Positions 8,707-16,925 of a stretch of 48,063 nt of DNA are shown here, piece after piece. A program made the translations under genes and the position numbers. Source of the stretch: Deltaproteobacteria bacterium (lineage in GTDB: Bacteria; Myxococcota_A; Polyangia; HGW-17; JAJRWW01); assembly GCA_029938605.1 (NCBI GenBank), contig JAOZUO010000054.1:1-48063 (forward strand), in the 5' to 3' direction. The notes below the pieces were generated by a model. It was given only the letters and a program-made list of their open reading frames with translations. It was not told where the DNA came from and made no database searches. Numbering within the stretch: position 1 is the first letter of the stretch; each line of letters starts with the position of its first letter.

Positions 8707-10956
8707 ATGGCCCCACCGGACCCACACGACGTCGCCGGCGTCCTGCGCAGACTGACCCACAGGCTCACCGCCGCGCTGGCCCCCATGGCCGGGGACGGCT
8801 GGCGCTGTCTGCGGGTGCTGCCGCGCATCGACGGCACCGCGGCCGTGGTGATCACCGGCCCGGTGGGCGAAGCGACCTACAACTGGGTAGCGCCGCCGCC
8901 CCCAGCGGACAAACCGCCCCCCGCCACACCATCCCCAGGGGACAAGCCGCCCCCAGGGGACAAGCCGCCCCCAGGGGACAAACCGAACTGGCACTGGGGG
9001 CAGGTCCGACCGCCCGAGGGGAGGGACGATCCGCAGGTGGCGCGCCAGGTGACCCGGCTGATCTCCTCGACCCTGTCGACCAGTCTGGCCCACTCCGACT
9101 TCTTGGTGCTGCGCTGGTGCAACCGACACCTGACCGCCCTACAGTTCGACGACACCGTGGTGGACGTGCTGCTGGCCGACCGCCTGTCTCCGGGACGCAG
9201 TCGATGGTTCGACCATGTGTTCCGCGAGGCCTCCCAGGATCAGGCAGACCACTTCCATCTGGTGTTTTCTGGACCCCAAGGCGATGTACGCCTCTGTGTA
9301 GGTGTGCCCGGAGTGACCCTGGGCGACAGCGAGCTGCTACTGGAGCACCGCCTGTTTCACCTCTGGCTCACCGCCGATCCCCGGCCCCCCGAGACCCGCG
9401 GACAAGTCCCGTCACAGGTGGAACGGTTCGGAGGGTTTCTGCTCTGCCGGGGTGTACACCCGTCCATGGGTTTGCGAGGCAGCGCCGGGCTCCCCCAATC
9501 CGCCACACGGCCCACCGCCACCGCGACCTCCTGGCGGGGCGCGCCGGTCTCCACCAGTCGCTGGGGCAATCCTTTGCAATGGCACCAGTTCTTCAGCGAC
9601 TTCGAGATCTCGCGGAGCGGGTTGAGCAATGTGCAGTTCAACGAGCCCGTGGCGCAGGTCCTGCACGGGGAACGCGAATGCGTCACCGTGGAGCCGCTGA
9701 TCCGCCCTCAAACGCACACCTTCGCACGCATGCCCTTTCGCCACGTGGCCCCCGAAGAGCGCGCCCCGGAGTCCAGAGACCGCGAGTACGTCTCGCTGAT
9801 CACCGAGCGAGAAACGGTGCTGGGCGGCGACGACTCCCTGGAGGACGCCCTGGACCGGGCCGCCCGGGACCCGCACACCAAGCTGATCTGCGTCAACAAC
9901 ACCTGCCTGCCCAAAATGGTGGGGGACGACCTGAACTCCCTGGTCTCGCGGTTAGCCGCGCGCACGGACAAGCCCATCGTCAACATGAACACAGATCTGG
10001 ATTCGCCCGACGCATCCTTTCGCCACATGCTGGCCCAGGCCGAAAAGCACGCCACGCACTCCCCCGACCCGCGCCCGGTCTCGTCCAGGGCAATCAGCTT
10101 ACTCGGCTTCGCAGACGGCCCCTACCGGCAGGAGCTTCTTCTCCTGCTAAAGACCCTGAACCTGAAGGACGTGAGCTTCCTGTTGCCCGCGCTGGACGTG
10201 CAGGGGGTCTCGCGGTACCGCGCAGGGTGCGTCCAGGTGATCTACCCGCGGGACACGTGTCGACGATTGCACGCCGAGCTCTTCGGCGACCTCAATACCC
10301 CGGTGCTGGACGTGGGGGCACCATACGGCCTGGACGACACACGACGTTGGCTGGAGGTCATCACCGGCGCTACCGGACAATCCAAAGTCTTTGAAAAGCG
10401 ATGGCCGAAGATGGCCGAGGCCGAGACCCGAAGATTCCATGCGCTCCGGGCCCAGGTGGGCGAACGCCGAGTGGGCGCCGTGGTGACCCCCTCAAGCGCC
10501 CCGCGTCTGTACGAGGCCGAGAGCCTCTACGGCGTACGCCTGCTGCCGTTGCTCGAGGAGCTGGGCTTCGGTCTGGACGTGCTGCTGCTGGCCGAACAGC
10601 CGGACCCGAATTCGAGCTCCGCGGTGAACGAGGCCGAGGCCGGCCTGCGCGCCTGTCTGCAAGATCCGTCACGGCTGTCGGTGCGCTACTACGACTCGCC
10701 CGCCTCCCTCGCACACCGCCTCGCCGACGCCCCCTGTCATCTGGTCTACTCCGAGGTGGCCTGCGACCATCGCTTGAGCCACGCCGGCAAGACAGGCTTC
10801 GGTCTGGACCTCTTCGAGATGGGACTGGCCGGCGCCGTGCGCAGCCTGGAGCGTCTGCTCGCTCTGGAGCGCTGGCCCTTCTATCGGCGCTACACCCGCT
10901 GGCTCGCGCCCCCACGGTCGCTCGCCCCAGGGCTCGAGGAGAGCGACGATGAGTGA
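8707..10956 (+). CDS. nitrogenase component 1-like protein, large subunit with N-terminal extension
   Basis: The C-terminal 450 of 749 residues follow the nitrogenase component-1 fold (NifD/K, BchN/B, CfbD). ERETVLGGDDSLEDAL is followed by the ligand-cysteine motif NNTCLPKMVGDDL (Cys400), then LLGFADG, GCVQVIY and a final PCHLVYSEVACDHRLSH...GFGLDLFEMGLAGAV. VLHGEREC (Cys325) occupies the place of the usual HGPxGC. The third cysteine expected about 25 residues earlier is not evident (EISRSGLSN). Roughly 230 extra N-terminal residues include a Pro-rich PPPGDK tandem repeat (residues 60-95) and a part I do not recognise. In known relatives this protein pairs with a second homologous subunit and receives electrons from a NifH-like ATPase. 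Here the partner overlaps by 8 nt (next gene) and no reductase is visible. The substrate is unknown, and it is not a true NifD. Confidence 0.8.
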   Translation: MAPPDPHDVAGVLRRLTHRLTAALAPMAGDGWRCLRVLPRIDGTAAVVITGPVGEATYNWVAPPPPADKPPPATPSPGDKPPPGDKPPPGDKPNWHWGQVRPPEGRDDPQVARQVTRLISSTLSTSLAHSDFLVLRWCNRHLTALQFDDTVVDVLLADRLSPGRSRWFDHVFREASQDQADHFHLVFSGPQGDVRLCVGVPGVTLGDSELLLEHRLFHLWLTADPRPPETRGQVPSQVERFGGFLLCRGVHPSMGLRGSAGLPQSATRPTATATSWRGAPVSTSRWGNPLQWHQFFSDFEISRSGLSNVQFNEPVAQVLHGERECVTVEPLIRPQTHTFARMPFRHVAPEERAPESRDREYVSLITERETVLGGDDSLEDALDRAARDPHTKLICVNNTCLPKMVGDDLNSLVSRLAARTDKPIVNMNTDLDSPDASFRHMLAQAEKHATHSPDPRPVSSRAISLLGFADGPYRQELLLLLKTLNLKDVSFLLPALDVQGVSRYRAGCVQVIYPRDTCRRLHAELFGDLNTPVLDVGAPYGLDDTRRWLEVITGATGQSKVFEKRWPKMAEAETRRFHALRAQVGERRVGAVVTPSSAPRLYEAESLYGVRLLPLLEELGFGLDVLLLAEQPDPNSSSAVNEAEAGLRACLQDPSRLSVRYYDSPASLAHRLADAPCHLVYSEVACDHRLSHAGKTGFGLDLFEMGLAGAVRSLERLLALERWPFYRRYTRWLAPPRSLAPGLEESDDE

Positions 10957-12277
10957 CGTCCAGGATCCGAGGAGCTACCCGGCCTACCTCACGGGCATGT
11001 ACCTGGCAGTGAACGCCATCCGCGACGTGTACCTGGTAGTGGACGGGCCCAACTGCGCCTTCTTCCGCATCCCCCAGATCCAGCCCAACCACGACTGGCT
11101 GGCGGATCTGGCGCGCAGCTCCGGGGTTCACCGCGTGGTGGACACCGACGCCACCCCCTCCCGGGTGGCCCAGGGAAACCCGACGGTCCTGCTCGAACGG
11201 ATCAGGCAGGTGGACGGGCTGGGAGACTGCGCGGTGATCCTGCTCACGCCCATGACCCACGTGGCCATCACCGGACGACAATACGCCCCCCTGCTCGACG
11301 GACTGGACCCACCGCTGATCCACCCGGTGATCCAGGTGGTGTCCGACTCCCTGGCCGGGGACTGGCTGGACGGCTACGCCAACACCCTGGCCGCTCTGGC
11401 GCGGGACCTGGTGCTAGAGGACGACCCGGGGCCAAAGCCGACTCCCGGTGGCGGACGCGTGGCCCTGGTGGGCCACATGCTGCACCGACTGGAGGCCGAC
11501 GCCACCGCCGACCTGGACGAGCTGCTACGGATGATCACCGGGTTGGACCTGGAGGTCGTCAGCGCCTGGCCCAGCGGCGGGGATGTCGCCCAACTGGCCG
11601 CGGCCCGACAAGCAGACACGGTGGTGTCGCTCCCCTACGCCCGGGAGGCCGGCCGCGTGCTCGCCGCAAGGACCGGCGCCACGTTGGTGGAGCTCGACCT
11701 GCCCCTGGGATTGGAAGGAAGCTCGGAGTTCCTGCGCCAATTGGGCGAAGCCACCGACCGGGTGACCCAGGCCGAGGCGTTCGTTGAGTCCGAGCTGCGT
11801 CGGGTGGTGCCACGGCTCGAGTGGGTCCTGGCCCACGAGCTGCAGGGACGACGGGTGCTCACAGCCGGAGATCCGCACCTGGTACGTGGGCTCCGGTCCG
11901 CACTAACCGAGCTCGGGTGTACCGTGGGGCGAGAGCTCGTCTACGCCCGGAGCGAGCACGGCGCTCCCCCCCCGACGTCCCAATCCATGGACGCCTCGGA
12001 TCCTCCCCCACACCATGTGGCGCCGAGCATCCAACACCTGACGGGCGCCAGTGACGACCAACAGCTTTGCAAAAACATAGACCTGGGTGTGGTGTGCAGC
12101 CTGGCCGTGGACCTGCTCCAAGACCACAACCACCACGTCCCCTTCGTGGAAGTGGGCTTCCCCTCCTACTACAGCCACGCCCTGTACCCCCAGCCGACTT
12201 TGGGTTTCGACGGTACGCTCTGCCTCGTGTCCAGACTGGTGACGGCCCTACGCCACTGGCACGCCAGACAGAGGTAA
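10949..12277 (+). CDS. nitrogenase component 1-like protein, small subunit
   Basis: This 442-aa protein overlaps the previous gene by 8 nt, so the two are probably co-translated as subunits of one complex. The N-terminus has the family segment LTGMYLAVNAIRDVYLVVDG followed by PNC (Cys36), equivalent to the HGPxGC ligand. The C-terminus carries VEVGFPSYYSHALYPQPTLG followed by FDGTLCLV, equivalent to the RxGFP...P.LGYxG tail of NifK and BchB. Two other usual ligand positions appear changed: the first Cys (region SYPAYLTG) and the TTC motif, which reads LTPMTHVAITGRQ (Pro101). Cluster binding may therefore be asymmetric, as in dark-operative protochlorophyllide reductase, or lost. No nifH, nifB, nifE/N or tetrapyrrole genes are nearby. 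The family assignment is firm; the function is unknown. Confidence 0.8.
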   Translation: MSDVQDPRSYPAYLTGMYLAVNAIRDVYLVVDGPNCAFFRIPQIQPNHDWLADLARSSGVHRVVDTDATPSRVAQGNPTVLLERIRQVDGLGDCAVILLTPMTHVAITGRQYAPLLDGLDPPLIHPVIQVVSDSLAGDWLDGYANTLAALARDLVLEDDPGPKPTPGGGRVALVGHMLHRLEADATADLDELLRMITGLDLEVVSAWPSGGDVAQLAAARQADTVVSLPYAREAGRVLAARTGATLVELDLPLGLEGSSEFLRQLGEATDRVTQAEAFVESELRRVVPRLEWVLAHELQGRRVLTAGDPHLVRGLRSALTELGCTVGRELVYARSEHGAPPPTSQSMDASDPPPHHVAPSIQHLTGASDDQQLCKNIDLGVVCSLAVDLLQDHNHHVPFVEVGFPSYYSHALYPQPTLGFDGTLCLVSRLVTALRHWHARQR

Positions 12278-12348
12278 GGGGCCGCTTACCCCAGTGACCT
12301 GGTGGTTTTTCGATTGCATTGTGGGAGTTCTTCGAACACAGTGCCGAC

Positions 12349-13623
12349 ATGGAAAACTCCTTCAGCAGCATGAACAAGGGTGAGCGCGTCGGTATCCTGG
12401 TGGGCGGCGGCCCGGCGCCGGGCATCAACGGCGTCATTCGCGCCATCACCATCGAGGCGGTCAACACCGGACTCAAGGTTGTGGGGATCCTGGACGGCTT
12501 CCGGTGGCTGGCCCGGGGCGACAACTCCCGTATCGTGAACCTGGACATCAGCACCGTGTCGCGCATCCACTTTACCGGCGGCTCGATCCTCCGCACCTCC
12601 CGGATCAACCCCACGGCCACCCAGGAGATGATGGACAATACAGTCCGTGCCCTACGCAACCTCGAGGTGGACTACCTCATCACCATCGGCGGCGACGACA
12701 CGGCCTACTCGGCCATGAGCGTGGACCAAGCCTCTGGAGACAGCATCCACGTGGCCCACGTTCCCAAGACCATCGACAACGACCTGCCGCTGCCGGGTCG
12801 GGCGTCTACCTTCGGCTACCAGACCGCGCGCCACGTGGGAGTGGGCCTGGTGCACAACATCATGACCGACGCCCAGACCACCAGCCGCTGGTACTTCGTC
12901 ATCGCCATGGGCCGCAAGGCCGGTCACCTCGCCCTGGGCATCTCCCGAGCGGCCTCGGCGACCCTGGCGCTGGTGCCCGAGGAATTTCGTGGCGAGAAAG
13001 TGCCCCTCCGGCACATCGCCGACATCCTCGAGGGCGCGATCATCAAGCGCCGATCCATGGGCAAGGACTACGGCACCGCCGTCCTGGCCGAGGGGCTTAC
13101 CGAGGTCATCGATCCCGAGGACCTGCAATCGCTGGCGGGCGTGGAGCGAGACGACCACGGTCACATCCGCTACTCGGAGATCCCCTTCGGGCGCATCATC
13201 GCCAACGAGGTGCGCGGCCGACTCAAGGCCCGGGGAATCGACATCGTCATCGTGAAAAAGAACATCGGCTACGAGCTGCGCTGCGCCGATCCCATCCCCT
13301 ACGACTGCGAGTACACCCAAGACCTGGGATACGCCGCCATGAGCTACCTGGAGCACGGCAAGACCGGCGCCATGATCTCCCTACAGGGCGGACAGGTGAT
13401 CCCCGTTCCCCTCAAGGAGATGATCGATCCGGACACGGGCCGCACCCAGATCCGCCTGGTGAACGTGGACTCGGACAGCTTCAGGGTTGCGCGCAAATAC
13501 ATGATCCGGCTGGACCAGGAGGATTTCCTGGACCAGAAGCAGCTGCTCAAGCTCGCCCGGGCCGGACACATGGTCCCCGACGAGTTCCTCGAGACCTTCG
13601 GCTACCTCGCCCAGCCTTACTAG
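12349..13623 (+). CDS. pfp: pyrophosphate-dependent 6-phosphofructokinase
   Basis: This catalyses the reversible phosphorylation of fructose 6-phosphate in the cytoplasm. The N-terminus has GILVGGGPAPGINGVI (phosphate loop). GGDDTAYSA carries Asp (D117) where ATP-dependent enzymes have Gly, and PKTIDND supplies Lys140. This combination marks pyrophosphate use. Further family segments are RWYFVIAMGRKAGHLALGIS, EGLTEVI and YELRCADPIPYD. Length (424 aa) fits the long PPi-PFK class. The start is unsure: ATG 12349 is chosen, but TTG 12319 (with GGTGG upstream) and ATG 12370 (MNKGERVG, the usual family beginning) are also possible. It lies 71 nt after the nitrogenase-like pair on the same strand and may be co-transcribed. 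It faces the sigma-factor gene tail to tail (28-nt gap). Confidence 0.88.
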   Translation: MENSFSSMNKGERVGILVGGGPAPGINGVIRAITIEAVNTGLKVVGILDGFRWLARGDNSRIVNLDISTVSRIHFTGGSILRTSRINPTATQEMMDNTVRALRNLEVDYLITIGGDDTAYSAMSVDQASGDSIHVAHVPKTIDNDLPLPGRASTFGYQTARHVGVGLVHNIMTDAQTTSRWYFVIAMGRKAGHLALGISRAASATLALVPEEFRGEKVPLRHIADILEGAIIKRRSMGKDYGTAVLAEGLTEVIDPEDLQSLAGVERDDHGHIRYSEIPFGRIIANEVRGRLKARGIDIVIVKKNIGYELRCADPIPYDCEYTQDLGYAAMSYLEHGKTGAMISLQGGQVIPVPLKEMIDPDTGRTQIRLVNVDSDSFRVARKYMIRLDQEDFLDQKQLLKLARAGHMVPDEFLETFGYLAQPY

Positions 13624-13651
13624 ACAATACGATCTTTCAGGGTGGGGGAGA

Positions 13652-14275
13652 TCAGGCGGCGGCCGCGAGGTGCTGCTCAGCGAGACGCATCAGGCGGGCG
13701 CTGATTTTGTGCTTCTTGGTGTAGACGGTCTTGACCGAAATGTTCATGGTGCGGGCGATGAGATCCGCGTCCAGGCCCTGCTCAAAGTACAGGTGCACGA
13801 AGTCCCGGTCCCGGAGCGACAAGCGGGTTATCAACTGCCCGAGAAAGCCGCGCCGCTCCTTGGTCAACAGTTGCTCGAGGGGACTGGGGCCGTCGGCGGG
13901 ACGCTCCGAAGTGCGGTCCTCGCCCGGGGCCAGCAGCGGGTACCGCGAACGACGGCGCAGATGATCATAGGCCGTGTTCATGGACAGCAGCCCGAGCCAG
14001 GTAGAGAGCTTCACTCCCCGGTTGGGATCGAACGCTCGCAGCTTTCGCATGTCGTTCCGCAGCAGGTTCATGCACAGCTCGCAGAAGATCTCCTCCTGAT
14101 CGTCGGCGCAAAGATGCGCGCCCACCCGGCTGGTGGCCTTGGTGATGCACCGGAAGATCAGCGAGCGATAGCGTCCAAGCAGCTCGGTCCACGCGGCGCT
14201 CTGGTGGTCGAAGACACGCAGAAGCAGCGCATAGTCGGTTTCGGATGTCTGGGCAGAAGGGGCTCGTGCGTCCAT
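13652..14275 (-). CDS. sigma-70 family (ECF-like) RNA polymerase sigma factor
   Basis: At 207 aa it has the size of an ECF sigma factor. Region 2 spans about residues 30-110 (LLGRYRSLIFRCITKA, DDQEEIFCELCMNLL, FDPNRGVKLSTWLGLLSMNT, AYDHLRRR). Region 4 lies at about 150-195 (LSLRDRDFVHLYFEQGLDAD, IARTMNISVKTVYTKKHKI) with a clear helix-turn-helix. The linker is Pro/Glu-rich. GAGGTG precedes the ATG at 14275. No anti-sigma gene is adjacent: upstream lies a 150-bp gap and then glpK in the same direction. Regulon and signal are unknown. Confidence 0.85.
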   Translation of the reverse strand: MDARAPSAQTSETDYALLLRVFDHQSAAWTELLGRYRSLIFRCITKATSRVGAHLCADDQEEIFCELCMNLLRNDMRKLRAFDPNRGVKLSTWLGLLSMNTAYDHLRRRSRYPLLAPGEDRTSERPADGPSPLEQLLTKERRGFLGQLITRLSLRDRDFVHLYFEQGLDADLIARTMNISVKTVYTKKHKISARLMRLAEQHLAAAA

Positions 14276-14425
14276 GGGTTCACCTCGTTGCCCCGGTAGA
14301 CTGCTAGATCAGTGCCAAGTCTATCCGCCCCCTGTCCCCCCGACACAAACCCTTTTGTTTTGAATGGTTACAAACACAGCTCCCCGCAGGTGGCGACCTG
14401 TGTGTCCCCCGTGACACGGAGTTGG

Positions 14426-15904
14426 CTACGCCTTTGCCACAGCCTCGTGCCACCGCTGGAGGATGGCTTCGACGGCCGCGGCCGACAGGGAGGGCTCGAA
14501 CCGCCGCTCCTGTTGCCAGGCCTCTCGGACGGCGTCGGTGTCCTTCCACACGCCGACGCCCAGCCCGGCCAGGAAAGCGGCACCGATGGCGGTGGTCTCC
14601 AGGTTCACCGGACGTGAAAGGGTCGTCTGCAGGACGTCGGCCTGGAACTGCATGAGCAGGTCGTTGGCCGCCGCTCCGCCATCCACCTTGAGCACGTTCA
14701 AGGGACGATCCGCGTCTAGCTGCATGGCGCCAATGAGGTCGGTCACCTGCAGGGCGATGCCCTCGAGGCAGGCCCGCGCCAGGTGGGCCCCGGTGGTGGA
14801 GCGGGTCAGACCCGAGATGATCCCCCGGGCCTCGGGCCGCCAGTGGGGAGCGCCGAGCCCAGCGAGCGCGGGCACGAAAATCACTCCGCCCGTGTCCTCA
14901 ACCTCCAGGGCCAGCCGCTCGCTATCGGGCGCATTGGGGATGATGCCCAGCCCATCGCGGAGCCACTGCACCGCCGCTCCAGCGATGAAGAGGCTGCCCT
15001 CCAGGGCGTAAGTGATGCGCCCATCGAGCTGCCAGGCCACCGTCGAAAGGAGCCCGCGGGAGGAAGACACGGGCTTCGATCCCACGTTCATCATCAGAAA
15101 AGAGCCCGTGCCGTAGGTACACTTAACGCTGCCCTCGGTGAAGCAGGCCTGGCCGAAGAGCGCGGCCTGCTGATCCCCGGCCATGCCGGAGATGGGGATA
15201 CCGTCGGGCAACCCATCCACCCCCCTGGTCTCTCCCACCACCCCACTGTTGCCCACGATCTTGGGCAACAGCGACGCCGGGATGTCCAGCAACTTGAGCA
15301 GCTCGGGATCCCAGGCGCCCCGGTGAATGTTGCACATAAGGGTGCGAGAAGCGTTGGACAGATCCGTCACGTGGGACACCCCGCCGGTCAGCTTCCAGAC
15401 CAGATAGCTGTCCATGGTCCCGAAGGCCAGCTCCCCGGCTTCGGCCCGGGACCGGGCGTCGGCCACATGGTCCAGGATCCAGCGCACCTTGGTCCCTGAG
15501 AAGTAGGGATCCAACACCAGCCCCGTCGCCTGGGAGAAGGTCTCGGCGTGACCTCCGTTGCGCAGCTCGTCACACAGATCCGCCGTACGTCGGCACTGCC
15601 ACACGATGGCGTTGTGTATGGGGCGGCCCGTGGACCGCTCCCACAAGACCGTGGTCTCCCGCTGGTTGGTGATGCCTATTCCCGCCAGGTCGTCCCCGGT
15701 GATCTCCGCCCTGCGCAGAGCCGAGTTCAGGGCGCCGGTCACGGAGTTCCAGATGGCCTCCGGATCGTGCTCCACCCACCCGGGATGAGGATAAATCTGA
15801 GAGAACTCCCGGCTGACCCGAGAGAGGATCTCGAGCTCCTCGGACAGCACGAGCACCGTGGTCTGAGTGGTTCCCTGATCGATGGCACACAGATGTTTGG
15901 CCAT
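14426..15904 (-). CDS. glpK: glycerol kinase
   Basis: This cytoplasmic enzyme phosphorylates glycerol to sn-glycerol 3-phosphate with ATP (FGGY family). The 492-aa length is typical. Family motifs are present: CAIDQGTTQTTVLVL at the N-terminus, the FGGY signatures in the middle (SGTKVRWILDHV, MAGDQQAALFGQACF, VKCTYGTGSFLMMNVG) and the C-terminal ATP-binding region (LKVDGGAAANDLLMQFQADV, AIGAAFLAGLGVGVW). The start at 15904 is preceded by GGAG. No glpF or glpD lies alongside. The OmpA lipoprotein gene upstream is co-directional with a 26-nt gap, so the two may share a transcript. Confidence 0.95.
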   Translation of the reverse strand: MAKHLCAIDQGTTQTTVLVLSEELEILSRVSREFSQIYPHPGWVEHDPEAIWNSVTGALNSALRRAEITGDDLAGIGITNQRETTVLWERSTGRPIHNAIVWQCRRTADLCDELRNGGHAETFSQATGLVLDPYFSGTKVRWILDHVADARSRAEAGELAFGTMDSYLVWKLTGGVSHVTDLSNASRTLMCNIHRGAWDPELLKLLDIPASLLPKIVGNSGVVGETRGVDGLPDGIPISGMAGDQQAALFGQACFTEGSVKCTYGTGSFLMMNVGSKPVSSSRGLLSTVAWQLDGRITYALEGSLFIAGAAVQWLRDGLGIIPNAPDSERLALEVEDTGGVIFVPALAGLGAPHWRPEARGIISGLTRSTTGAHLARACLEGIALQVTDLIGAMQLDADRPLNVLKVDGGAAANDLLMQFQADVLQTTLSRPVNLETTAIGAAFLAGLGVGVWKDTDAVREAWQQERRFEPSLSAAAVEAILQRWHEAVAKA

Positions 15905-15930
15905 GGTCGAGTCTCCTGCCCCCCGAAGCG

Positions 15931-16776
15931 TTATTTCTCGAAGAGGCTCTTGAGGTTGGGCAACTCGTCGAGCCTAGGCTGCAGCACGATCTCGATGCGG
16001 CGGTTCTCGGCCTTGTTGGCCTTGGTGGTGTTCGGCTTCACCGGCGAGAAGTGTCCGTACCCCGCGGCGCTAAGCTGGCCGCCCGGCATGCCGCTTTTGA
16101 TCATGAGCCGGACCACCGCTACCGCCCGGGCCGTGGACAGGGCCCAGTTGGACCGGTAGCGCCCCCGGCGCATGGGGGTGTTGTCCGTATGGCCCGCCAC
16201 CTGGAACTGGCGCCCGATCACCCCCTTGAGCACGGTGGTGATCTGGGCGATGGCCTTGCGGCCCAAGGGCTTTACGAAGGTCTTGCCCGGAGCGAAGAGC
16301 ACCTTGCTCGAAAGAACCACCACCATGCGTCCATCCCGGAGCTTCACCTGGATCTTGCCGGACTTGATCAGCGCCGCGAACCGCTTGAGCAGGGCCCGCA
16401 GCTTGCCGAGCCGGGCCACGGCCTTGGCGCGCGCTGCCTCCATCTGCGCCAACCGCAGCCGGGTGACAGCCAGCTTCTTGGCCAGGTCGGCCTTCTCCTT
16501 GGCCGACATGGTGGTCACTGCGCCCACCTTCTCTCCCAGGGCCTCCAGCCGCCGGGTCAGAAACGCCGTCTGGTCCTGGTACCGCTTGAGCTGCTTTTTC
16601 AGGTTGGCCACCACGGCCACCATGTCCGTGGAGTGACGCTGCTTCTTCGCAATGCCCGCCTCGACGGCACCGAGCCGACTCACGCAACGGTTGAGCTTGT
16701 TCTCCACGTCCGCATAGCAGCCGGTCAGGCCAATGATCAGGGCTGAGCCCAGCAGGATCGTTCCCGTGTATCGCAT
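15931..16776 (-). CDS. OmpA-family peptidoglycan-associated lipoprotein
   Basis: The 281-aa product from ATG 16776 has a lipoprotein signal (ILLGSALIIGLTGC), with GAGGT ahead of the start; the longer frame is discounted. Residues 25-130 form an Ala/Lys/Leu-rich coiled coil. The C-terminal third is an OmpA/MotB-like domain that binds diaminopimelate in peptidoglycan: VLFAPGKTFVKPLGRKAI, AGHTDNTPM, NWALSTARAVAVVRLM, GYGHFSPVKPN, ENRRIEIVL. It most likely anchors the outer membrane to the cell wall. Confidence 0.88.
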   Translation of the reverse strand: MRYTGTILLGSALIIGLTGCYADVENKLNRCVSRLGAVEAGIAKKQRHSTDMVAVVANLKKQLKRYQDQTAFLTRRLEALGEKVGAVTTMSAKEKADLAKKLAVTRLRLAQMEAARAKAVARLGKLRALLKRFAALIKSGKIQVKLRDGRMVVVLSSKVLFAPGKTFVKPLGRKAIAQITTVLKGVIGRQFQVAGHTDNTPMRRGRYRSNWALSTARAVAVVRLMIKSGMPGGQLSAAGYGHFSPVKPNTTKANKAENRRIEIVLQPRLDELPNLKSLFEK

Positions 16777-16925
16777 CGAGTACCTCAAATATTTGCGCTC
16801 CGTAGGGAGCGGTGGCCAATGTACCAGCCGCACGCCAGGGTGGCAACGCGATCTCCATCTGGGAGTTAGGCCCACCCCAAAGCCCAGGTGTTGCCCGGGG
16901 ATCCTCGGGACCCTCTCACAGAACG

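Noticed and set aside
8241-10394. 717-codon frame overlapping the nitrogenase-like gene
   Set aside because: The sequence after about 8,440 is low-complexity Arg/Pro; the overlapping frame 8707-10956 has the family motifs. Only the start (8256-8373) resembles a transposase relic.
8707-12277. Genuine nifDK nitrogenase genes
   Set aside because: Key ligand cysteines are missing, proteins are only distant, and nifH/B/E/N are absent.
10949-12277. 2-hydroxyacyl-CoA dehydratase subunit
   Set aside because: The HGPxGC-like and terminal GFP...P.LGFxG motifs match component 1 of nitrogenase better, and no activator gene is nearby.
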